A stretch of 7,213 nt of DNA from Candidatus Nanohalarchaeota archaeon (lineage in GTDB: Archaea > EX4484-52 > B79-G9). A program made the translations under genes and the position numbers. Shown here piece after piece: positions 1-4,818 of the stretch. Where the stretch lies: NCBI GenBank assembly GCA_030594795.1, contig JAUVEK010000067.1, positions 1-7,213 on the forward strand. Reading direction: 5' to 3'. The notes beneath the pieces are model-generated. The model had not been told where the DNA came from and did not search any database. It saw nothing but the letters and a program-made list of their open reading frames with translations. Within the stretch, counting starts at the first letter, position 1. The number at the start of each line of letters is the position of its first letter.

Positions 1-1
1 G

Positions 2-565
2 GGGAGGATAAGTCCTGAGCTTGAGGATGAGGGGCCTTTTGTTGATATTACAAGGACCCTTGATTTTGTCAGAAAACAGCCGAAAGTGGCTGTTGAGAAG
101 GTGATGCACAGGAAGAACCCGATATTTCATGCGCTTTTGCCGGGGGGGTTTGAGCACGGGGCTATATGGAAGGCTTCTACTGAGGCTGTTATTTACAAAA
201 AGGTGAATGAGGTTTGCGAGTGCAGGGATGTTTCTTTGACGTTTGGCGGGTGCTCGAGGCTGCACGGGGTTGTCAGGATAAAGAAAAAAGGCAGGGATGA
301 TGGGAAAAAGGCGATTGAGGCTGCTTTTGAAGCGCATAAAAGCATGAAGCATGTCTTTGTTGTTGATGATGATATTGATGTCCATGATTTTGGCCAAGTG
401 GAGTGGGCGCTGGCTACGAGGTTTCAGGCAGAGCGCGACCTTACTGTAAGGCGCAATGAGAAAGGGTCAAGCCTGGATCCTTCTTCTGATGACGGGGTAA
501 TGTCCAAAGTTGGGTTTGACTGCACAATTAAGGGAGACAAGAAGAAGTTTGTGAAAGTGTTCTGA
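2..565 (+). CDS. UbiD-family decarboxylase, C-terminal part (5' end outside window)
   Basis: The frame is open from the left edge, so the start lies outside; 187 residues are visible of a family usually somewhat over 400 long. UbiD enzymes are prenylated-FMN-dependent (de)carboxylases served by a UbiX prenyltransferase. Seen here: EGPFVD at visible residues 10-15, the place of the catalytic Glu-x4-Glu pair of UbiD/Fdc enzymes; HALLPGG...EH at 43-52; and the family signature VEWALATRFQAERDL at 133-147 followed by KGSSLDPSS. The second acidic position is Asp rather than the Glu of bacterial and fungal enzymes. I recall this EGPFVD form from archaeal homologues, some of which decarboxylate trans-anhydromevalonate phosphate in the archaeal mevalonate pathway. 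That role is plausible here but inferred; another substrate is possible. The stop TGA is followed by a T5 run at 602-606 that may help end the transcript. Family call is firm, substrate is not. Confidence 0.9.
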   Translation, partial: GRISPELEDEGPFVDITRTLDFVRKQPKVAVEKVMHRKNPIFHALLPGGFEHGAIWKASTEAVIYKKVNEVCECRDVSLTFGGCSRLHGVVRIKKKGRDDGKKAIEAAFEAHKSMKHVFVVDDDIDVHDFGQVEWALATRFQAERDLTVRRNEKGSSLDPSSDDGVMSKVGFDCTIKGDKKKFVKVF

Positions 566-649
566 TAAACAGGCGGACGCTCTTGCACTTTATTCTGGTT
601 GTTTTTAGAAATGAAGTGTCCTCTGGATATCATTTAAGAACACAAAAGC

Positions 650-657
650 TTTATAAA
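650..657 (+). promoter_or_regulatory. TATA box (TTTATAAA) of the methyltransferase gene
   Basis: TTTATAAA preceded by an A-rich stretch matches the archaeal TATA consensus. Its centre is about 26 nt before the ATG at 680, so transcription is predicted to begin at or next to that ATG, giving a leaderless mRNA. This decides the start codon of the following gene. Confidence 0.7.
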
Positions 658-679
658 TCCCTGTATGTACAATTTTATT

Positions 680-1333
680 ATGACAACTCATGAAAGGTTA
701 AATGACTGGAACAAAGTCTACAAAATAAAAGGAAAGCTGCAATACACAAAGGATCCTCTTGTAGAAGAAGCAATTTCTCTTTTTAAGAAAAACAATGCCA
801 AAAAAATACTTGATTTAGGGTGCGGCACAGGGAGGCATCTTGAGATATTCACAAAAAACGGGTTTAGATCTGTAGGTGTCGATATAGCTGAGGTTGCAGT
901 AAATATTGGTGAAGAAACAATGAATAATGTCCATGTTGTTGTTACAGCAGGAAACATGACAGATATAATGTACCCGAACAATTATTTTGATGGAGTATTC
1001 TGCTTCCAGGTCATACACCACGCGAAGGTATTTGAAGTATTCACTGCAGCATTCGAAATACAAAGAGTACTTAAAAAAGACGGTAGTATATTCATAACTT
1101 TTCCTTCAACAGAGAATGAACATATTTTCAAGAACGCAAAGGAGATAGAGCCAAATACATATATAAACTTAGACATAGTTGACGGGATGGTTCCTCATCA
1201 TTTTTTTACAAAAGAAGAAATAACCAAACTTCTCAAGAATTTTAAGATACTAAAAATGTATGAAAAGGACGTTTTAGTAGAACATGAACACTGCTCATGG
1301 AATTATTGGATTGTGAGCGCAAAAAAACTCTAA
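680..1333 (+). CDS. class I SAM-dependent methyltransferase
   Basis: A 217-residue Rossmann-fold methyltransferase. Motif I is ILDLGCGTGRHLE (about residues 43-55), which binds S-adenosylmethionine; the acidic residue after strand 2 is in VGVDIA (Asp68); GNMTDI...YFDGVFCFQVIHH (91-114) covers the adenine-binding and post-motif region; LKKDGSIFIT (131-140) is the conserved turn before strand 5. The C-terminal part is rich in His, Lys and aromatic residues and gives no substrate clue. I start it at 680 rather than the in-frame ATG at 665 because the TATA box at 650-657 places the transcript start at about 680, and 665 would lie upstream of it. The gene is visibly more AT-rich, with more AAA and ATA codons, than ubiD or guaA, so horizontal acquisition is possible. 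It has its own promoter and no operon partner. Target (small molecule, lipid or protein) unknown. Confidence 0.88.
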   Translation: MTTHERLNDWNKVYKIKGKLQYTKDPLVEEAISLFKKNNAKKILDLGCGTGRHLEIFTKNGFRSVGVDIAEVAVNIGEETMNNVHVVVTAGNMTDIMYPNNYFDGVFCFQVIHHAKVFEVFTAAFEIQRVLKKDGSIFITFPSTENEHIFKNAKEIEPNTYINLDIVDGMVPHHFFTKEEITKLLKNFKILKMYEKDVLVEHEHCSWNYWIVSAKKL

Positions 1334-1368
1334 ATCATAATAATTCCAGTTAATGTCACTCCATCAGC

Positions 1369-1381
1369 AAAGATATTTAAT
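1369..1381 (+). promoter_or_regulatory. TATA-like element of the EamA transporter gene
   Basis: AAAGATATTTAAT is the best TATA-like stretch in the 71-nt gap before the transporter. Its core is centred about 27 nt before the ATG at 1405, and no Shine-Dalgarno site lies before that ATG, so a leaderless transcript is likely. The match to consensus is weaker than at 650-657. Confidence 0.5.
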
Positions 1382-1404
1382 GCCTTGCTTCTATTAATCA
1401 GGTT

Positions 1405-2268
1405 ATGCTCTGGTTTGTATTTGCACTCTTGACAGCATTCTTTGACTCAATGAAGCAGGTATTCAGCAAAAAAAGCCTTAAGCACATTGACGAATATGCA
1501 GCTGCATGGACGCTAAGATTTTTTGCTGTTATGCTTCTGTCACCCCTCCTGCTGTTTATAGAGATTCCGGCTCTCGGGGACGGATTCTGGGTTGCGCTTG
1601 CTGTCAGCGGAACTCTAAATGCAGTGAACACTGTCCTATACATGAGAGCAATCAAGGTGTCTGACCTTTCAATGACCATCCCGATGATTACGTTTACACC
1701 TTTATTTCTTCTTGTAACCTCACCCATCATGGTCGGGGAATTCCCGGATGCTTCAGGGATTATCGGTATTTTCCTGATTGTGCTTGGCTCTTATGTCCTC
1801 AACATAAAGGAAAAATCCAGGGGGTATCTTGCCCCTTTCAGGGCGCTCCTGAAACAAGAAGGTCCGAGATTAATGCTGATAGTTGCATTCATCTGGAGCA
1901 TAACAGCCAATCTCGACAAGATAGGTCTCGAGAATTCTTCTCCAATGTTCTGGATAATAGCACTGGAGGGTTTCATGTCCCTCCTGTTATTTCCGGTAAT
2001 GCTTCACAGATCAGGACAGGGAATAAAACAAATCCGGACTAATTTGCGCACTCTGGCGCCTGTTGGCTTTTCCAGTGCATTGATGAGGATATTTCAGATT
2101 CTTGCAATCAGCCTGACCCTTGTTGCATATGTCATATCAGTAAAAAGAATGAGCATAATAATGAGCGTTGTCATAGGATGCATGGTTTTCAGGGAAAAAG
2201 GAATAAAAGAGCGGTTGCCGGGAGCAATAATCATGGTACTGGGTGTCTTGTTCATAACCTTGTTTTAA
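1405..2268 (+). CDS. EamA-family (drug/metabolite transporter superfamily) membrane protein
   Basis: The 287-residue protein has about ten hydrophobic segments (near residues 1-19, 34-54, 61-81, 89-109, 115-133, 154-171, 181-201, 218-238, 240-260 and 270-287). They are arranged as two five-helix EamA repeats joined by a charged loop at about 134-153. That is the full-length DMT architecture. Family features seen: an N-terminal helix followed by a KxxFSKKSLKH stretch, LNAVNTVLYMRAIKVSDLSMTIPM (71-94), where repeat 1 shows the typical 'helper A/S-L-(A/S)' helix, and the last two helices ending FREKGIKERLPGAIIMVLGVLFI. Members export amino acids, drugs or other metabolites at the cytoplasmic membrane; nothing here identifies the substrate. 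The gene is separately transcribed and converges with the HTH gene on the other strand, with only 38 bp between the stops. Confidence 0.88.
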   Translation: MLWFVFALLTAFFDSMKQVFSKKSLKHIDEYAAAWTLRFFAVMLLSPLLLFIEIPALGDGFWVALAVSGTLNAVNTVLYMRAIKVSDLSMTIPMITFTPLFLLVTSPIMVGEFPDASGIIGIFLIVLGSYVLNIKEKSRGYLAPFRALLKQEGPRLMLIVAFIWSITANLDKIGLENSSPMFWIIALEGFMSLLLFPVMLHRSGQGIKQIRTNLRTLAPVGFSSALMRIFQILAISLTLVAYVISVKRMSIIMSVVIGCMVFREKGIKERLPGAIIMVLGVLFITLF

Positions 2269-2306
2269 TGATTTCAGGGCCTTATGGCTTCGCATGCTGC
2301 TGTATA

Positions 2307-2501
2307 TTATTCTTCAAAGAGGAATACATCATCTATCCTGGATTTCAAAGCCGTTGCCACATCGTGGGCTAACTTAAGGGAAGGGTTGTATTTTCCCTTC
2401 TCCAGGAAAACTATTGTTTCTCTTCTTACACCTACTTTTTTTGCGAGGTCTTCCTGGGTTAAATCGTATTTGGCTCTGAATTCCTTTATGCGGGTTTTCA
2501 T
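2307..2501 (-). CDS. small XRE-family HTH transcriptional regulator
   Basis: A 64-residue protein that is almost only a Cro/CI-type helix-turn-helix. LTQEDLAKKVGV (about 14-25) forms helices 2 and the turn, and RRETIVFLEKGKYNPSLKLA (26-45) contains the recognition helix and the conserved E-x-G-x-x-x-P-S segment. No sensor or oligomerisation domain follows, as in other minimal archaeal and bacterial regulators of this type that sit beside membrane-protein genes. Its ATG directly abuts the TAG stop of the DUF2178-like gene, which suggests translational coupling; a weak AGTGAT Shine-Dalgarno-like site lies about 7 nt upstream inside that gene. As last gene of the operon it is well placed to regulate its own transcription; the GTTAG-type repeats at 3399-3459 are the candidate operator. 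Family call is firm, target site is inferred. Confidence 0.9.
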   Translation of the reverse strand: MKTRIKEFRAKYDLTQEDLAKKVGVRRETIVFLEKGKYNPSLKLAHDVATALKSRIDDVFLFEE

Positions 2502-2906
2502 CTAAATATCACTTCTTTTGTTGTAGTACCATCTGAGTATGAGCCAAGAATATATTCCGACAAGCAACACAGTAGAATACATACCCTTAAGTTCAATATT
2601 AAGTGACCAGATTTTGTCTGCCCAATACAAAATTGTTAGTGCAAGCAAAACAATCCAGAATGCAGCATACCCTGCCTTTTCATTAATTCTTGTAACTCTT
2701 TCATCTGCTATAAGCTCTGTTTTTGGTTTTGTCGAGGCAACTAATGCCCCAATACACATCATTATGCCAACAAGAATTGATATCCCTCCAAGAACAGTTA
2801 TTGTCTTGGAATATGTTTGAAAAAACAATGCAACACTTCCGAGTAAGATAGTAATCAAACCGACTCCTATAAATGATAAAATATCCTTGTCTTTTCTTAG
2901 TTTCAT
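2502..2906 (-). CDS. DUF2178-like four-helix membrane protein
   Basis: The 134-residue protein has four hydrophobic segments at about 9-29, 35-57, 79-97 and 107-125. Between helices 2 and 3 is the motif ELIADERVTRINEKAGYAAF (64-83), which I associate with the DUF2178 family of predicted membrane proteins often found next to an XRE regulator. Function is unknown; a membrane sensor or partner that controls the regulator is an inference from the gene pair. The start is supported by a GGTGAT Shine-Dalgarno site 5 nt before the ATG. It lies 49 nt after the micro-ORF and directly abuts the HTH gene. The DER...KA...AF motif is shared, with identical spacing, with the 110-residue membrane protein at the head of the same operon, so the two are probably distant relatives. 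Confidence 0.8.
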   Translation of the reverse strand: MKLRKDKDILSFIGVGLITILLGSVALFFQTYSKTITVLGGISILVGIMMCIGALVASTKPKTELIADERVTRINEKAGYAAFWIVLLALTILYWADKIWSLNIELKGMYSTVLLVGIYSWLILRWYYNKRSDI

Positions 2907-2911
2907 GCTGC

Positions 2912-2917
2912 ATCACC
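2912..2917 (-). promoter_or_regulatory. Shine-Dalgarno site (GGTGAT) of the DUF2178-like gene
   Basis: GGTGAT on the minus strand, 5 nt before the ATG at 2906, complements the 3' end of 16S rRNA. It supports this start and marks the gene as leadered. Confidence 0.65.
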
Positions 2918-2955
2918 GTTTCCCACAGAATACAACTGAAATATTGTTTTCATGG

Positions 2956-3054
2956 TTAAAAACCTTTATCTTTCTTGATGTTTTCGTAATAGTATTCGCC
3001 AATGAACCAGAAGCACACGATTTTTAGCGCATCATATTTTCCTGATTTTTTCAT
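2956..3054 (-). CDS. 32-residue micro-ORF, function unknown
   Basis: This short frame encodes 32 residues: a Lys-rich start (MKKSGKYDALK), a hydrophobic aromatic middle (IVCFWFIGEYYY, residues 12-23) and a charged tail (ENIKKDKGF). Three things argue that it is translated. Its ATG overlaps the TGA stop of the upstream membrane-protein gene in the classic ATGA arrangement. It has the best Shine-Dalgarno site of the window, GAGGTGA at 3061-3067, 6 nt before the ATG. It also fills most of a gap that would otherwise be about 145 nt inside a tight operon. The hydrophobic part is too short for a certain membrane helix, so it may lie at the membrane surface. I do not recognise a family. It could be a signalling or regulatory peptide of the operon, a small subunit, or a translated leader for the DUF2178-like gene. 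Confidence 0.65.
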   Translation of the reverse strand: MKKSGKYDALKIVCFWFIGEYYYENIKKDKGF

Positions 3055-3383
3055 TTTATGTCACCTCTCTTTTCATAGTAGAACACAGAAAGAAGGCACA
3101 CTAATATGCTTCCTCCGAAAAGAAGTACAAATGCCGGAGCAAATAGGACGGTGCTCTTTGTCAGGTATATGTATATGATTGTTGCGACTCCGAAGAAGAC
3201 GGTGTACATAAAAGCATTTGTCGCAGCTTTGCCAATGTTCATCTTTATTCTCTCATCACTTAAATTGTAAATTCCAAAATACGGGATAAACGAAAGGAAC
3301 CACAGGAAAGCTGTGTTTCCCTCAACAAAATACAAGAGACTCACGACAGACAGAAAACCCAGATACCAAAGTTTGTTTTTCAT
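3051..3383 (-). CDS. DUF3796-like four-helix membrane protein
   Basis: The 110-residue protein has hydrophobic segments at about 4-20, 23-39, 55-73 and 78-102, so probably four membrane helices. The loop between helices 2 and 3 carries LSDERIKMNIGKAATNAF (41-58), a pattern I associate with DUF3796 membrane proteins. No biochemical function is known to me. It heads the four-gene operon, has a GGTGAT Shine-Dalgarno site at 3389-3394 5 nt before its ATG, and overlaps the following micro-ORF by 4 nt. The DER[IV]-x5-KA-x3-AF motif recurs in the DUF2178-like protein two genes downstream, suggesting that both contact the same partner or descend from one ancestor. A role as sensor, immunity-type or regulator-tethering protein is inference from context. 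Family call moderate, membrane nature firm. Confidence 0.75.
   Translation of the reverse strand: MKNKLWYLGFLSVVSLLYFVEGNTAFLWFLSFIPYFGIYNLSDERIKMNIGKAATNAFMYTVFFGVATIIYIYLTKSTVLFAPAFVLLFGGSILVCLLSVFYYEKRGDIK
3061..3067 (-). promoter_or_regulatory. Shine-Dalgarno site (GAGGTGA) of the micro-ORF
   Basis: GAGGTGA lies within the end of the DUF3796-like gene, 6 nt before the micro-ORF ATG at 3054. It is the strongest ribosome-binding match I see in the window and the main evidence that the 32-residue ORF is a gene. Confidence 0.7.
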
Positions 3384-3388
3384 TCTAT

Positions 3389-3394
3389 ATCACC
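3389..3394 (-). promoter_or_regulatory. Shine-Dalgarno site (GGTGAT) of the DUF3796-like gene
   Basis: GGTGAT, 5 nt before the ATG at 3383. Its presence implies a transcript with a leader, so the TATA-like stretch at 3407-3416, which would start transcription at about 3386, is unlikely to be the main promoter. Confidence 0.65.
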
Positions 3395-3398
3395 TTTA

Positions 3399-3459
3399 AA
3401 AGTTAGTTATTTATAACATATGATTAATTATTTCTAACTTTATGTTAGATATATATAAC
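3399..3459. repeat. GTTAG/CTAAC repeat cluster, candidate operator
   Basis: GTTAGnTATnTATAAC occurs twice in the same orientation, at 3402-3417 and 3444-3459; the starts are 42 bp apart, four helical turns, so both copies face the same side of the DNA. Between them lies CTAAC at 3434-3438. It forms an inverted pair with the distal copy (CTAAC-5 nt-GTTAG, 3434-3448) and an 8-bp inverted repeat with the proximal one (AAAGTTAG 3399-3406 / CTAACTTT 3434-3441). If the promoter at 3467-3480 is right, the distal copy spans the transcription start and the proximal one lies in the leader, which is where a repressor would sit. The XRE protein encoded at the end of the operon is the obvious candidate binder; this is inference. 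The region is AT-rich, so part of the similarity could be chance. Confidence 0.5.
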
Positions 3460-3466
3460 TTCAAAC

Positions 3467-3480
3467 TATTTAAATGTTTC
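3467..3480 (-). promoter_or_regulatory. BRE/TATA-like promoter of the membrane-protein/HTH operon
   Basis: On the minus strand GAAACA is followed by TTTAAATA, a BRE-like purine stretch next to a TATA-like core. Start of transcription is expected at about 3445, giving a leader of roughly 60 nt that contains the Shine-Dalgarno site at 3389-3394. Competing TATA-like stretches occur at 3450-3458 (TTATATAT) and 3407-3416 (TTATAAATAA), so the assignment is tentative. Confidence 0.45.
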
Positions 3481-3490
3481 GGTTTTTTGT

Positions 3491-3507
3491 CCAAAAAGTC
3501 TTTTTGG
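3491..3507 (-). terminator. hairpin after the Nre gene, possible terminator
   Basis: CCAAAAA and TTTTTGG form a 7-bp perfect stem with a 3-nt loop, about 37 nt after the Nre stop codon. The T5 in the 3' arm could act as an archaeal-type U-tract, but there is no further U-run after the stem on this strand; it is A-rich there instead. It separates the Nre gene from the downstream operon promoter. The rest of the 160-bp gap 3384-3543 holds the promoter and repeats listed separately and an 8-base G run at 3506-3513. Confidence 0.35.
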
Positions 3508-3543
3508 GGGGGGCTGGTTGCTAGAAAGGATGGAATTACACTA

Positions 3544-4770
3544 TCAGATAAACTGTTTCAGGCTGGTCTGTGTTTTTATGCAGGAAAGGAGTTTGCTCTG
3601 TTTTTTGTAGCGCTCAAACGGCAATTTTAGCCTTGATTTCATGGATGTGAGGGCGCCTTCAAGTGTATTGAATATTTCGGGCCTGTTCTGGAATGCGCCT
3701 CTTGCTGCTTCGCGGATTACCCATACGCCCAGAGGTGTGTCGTATTGGGGGTAGACTTCTCTTATTATGAGGACTGATGCCTGGCGCCTTTTCTTTGAAA
3801 GGTATTCGAGTGCTGCAAGCCTTGCGGAATAATAGGCGCCTGTTACATTGGATGCGTATGTTTTTCTGCCGTAGTAGTTTTCGTAGTCTGAATATAGTAC
3901 CGGTGATGCACCGTTCGGGTTCCATACGCTTTTTGGAAATTTGGTCTCTATGACTTCAAACTGCCATTCTTTTGGGATTATCAGTATTTCAAAATGGTTG
4001 CCAAGATAGGTGTTGTGGAATACGAGGCAGTTGTCCTGCACACTGTAGTCTTTTACTTTTTCAATCAGTTTTTTGGATATTGTATCGTCAACTGCGGTGA
4101 TTGTCCATCTTGTGGGTACAAGTTTCCTGTTTTTTTCAAGCCCAAGAAGGCCGAGGGACATGATTTTTGTGATTGAGTTCTCATCAATGTTTTTTTTGTA
4201 CAGGTATTCTATTGCGCTTATAGCTTTCAGGTCTGTGTCGCTTACGGTCTTGTCGACAGGGTGCGCTATTGCTACATTGCCTGACAGTTTTGCTTTTTTT
4301 ACTTCAGCAGGTGAGCCGATTGGCGGAAGCCTTGAGTCAAAGGATATGCTGAATCTTGGTTTCTTTTTCAGCCAGAATTCTGCATTGACCTGATTTTTTG
4401 CCTGTGCAATTTCCTGCGCGATTTCAAGGAACCTGCTGCGCGGTGATTTTACGTCGATTTTGGATCTTACGGCTACCATGCCGGATCTCCTTTGCAGGAT
4501 CCCGGGGATATCAAATTTTGCCTTGTACCAGAACCCAGGGCTGTCTCTTGTCCATGAGTATTCATCTTCGTATGAGGGGGTGAGGATGTTCAGGTTCACT
4601 TTCGGGTAGCTTGTGCGCCCGACAAAGCAGCCTGGGGGGCTCGTGCCTGTGAAATTGGTGCCTGTGTCCCCGATGACTTTTGAGAATTGCTTTACTTTTG
4701 AGACTATGGAGCAGAATGGCCTGCCGCAAAGATTTCTTCCCTTGCATCTTGTACAGAGGTTTTCATCCAT
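3544..4770 (-). CDS. Nre-family archaeal DNA repair protein with zinc-finger N-terminus and PIP-box tail
   Basis: The 408-residue protein matches the archaeal Nre family, which is implicated in repair of alkylation and other DNA damage together with the sliding clamp PCNA. Seen: an N-terminal Cys cluster, C6-x2-C9-x5-C15-x4-C20, probably zinc-binding; the conserved block FTGTSPPGCFVGR (40-52) followed by YPKVNLNILTP; SRLPPIGSPAEVKKAKLSGN (146-165); NRKLVPTRWTITAVDD (214-229), the join of the two family domains; and AYYSARLAALEYL (312-324). The last eight residues, QTSLKQFI, fit a PCNA-interacting peptide (Q-x-x-L-x-x-F-I). The start is supported by AATTTAAATC centred about 26 nt before the ATG. 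The gene follows guaA with a 48-nt gap and its own promoter. I do not assign NreA or NreB, because the Cys cluster and PIP tail occur together here. Biochemical activity of the family is poorly defined. Confidence 0.9.
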   Translation of the reverse strand: MDENLCTRCKGRNLCGRPFCSIVSKVKQFSKVIGDTGTNFTGTSPPGCFVGRTSYPKVNLNILTPSYEDEYSWTRDSPGFWYKAKFDIPGILQRRSGMVAVRSKIDVKSPRSRFLEIAQEIAQAKNQVNAEFWLKKKPRFSISFDSRLPPIGSPAEVKKAKLSGNVAIAHPVDKTVSDTDLKAISAIEYLYKKNIDENSITKIMSLGLLGLEKNRKLVPTRWTITAVDDTISKKLIEKVKDYSVQDNCLVFHNTYLGNHFEILIIPKEWQFEVIETKFPKSVWNPNGASPVLYSDYENYYGRKTYASNVTGAYYSARLAALEYLSKKRRQASVLIIREVYPQYDTPLGVWVIREAARGAFQNRPEIFNTLEGALTSMKSRLKLPFERYKKQSKLLSCIKTQTSLKQFI

Positions 4771-4790
4771 GCAGGTTGATTGGGAAAATA

Positions 4791-4800
4791 GATTTAAATT
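4791..4800 (-). promoter_or_regulatory. TATA box of the Nre gene
   Basis: AATTTAAATC on the minus strand is centred about 26 nt before the ATG at 4770, so the mRNA should begin at the start codon. No Shine-Dalgarno site is seen there. The element sits only about 20 nt after the guaA stop. Confidence 0.6.
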
Positions 4801-4818
4801 ATGACATAGATTATTGCT

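Noticed and set aside
424..633. Minus-strand 69-codon frame across the ubiD end and the following gap
   Set aside because: Mostly antisense to ubiD, no family resemblance, no ribosome site or TATA element placed for it.
566..664. Possible small RNA or tRNA between ubiD and the methyltransferase
   Set aside because: No cloverleaf, no B-box-like sequence and no stable hairpin seen; only a T5 run and the downstream TATA box.
2539..2820. Plus-strand 93-codon frame opposite the DUF2178-like gene
   Set aside because: The minus-strand frame has the membrane segments, family motif and Shine-Dalgarno site; this one is its shadow.
2955..2970. TATA-like AAGGTTTTTAACC as an internal promoter for the DUF2178-like gene
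   Set aside because: It overlaps the end of the micro-ORF and is a poor consensus match; the gene is adequately explained by the operon transcript and its own ribosome site.
3506..3513. Run of eight G residues, possible phase-variable tract
   Set aside because: It lies between genes, not in a coding frame or in a promoter spacer, and a homopolymer length error in assembly is as likely.
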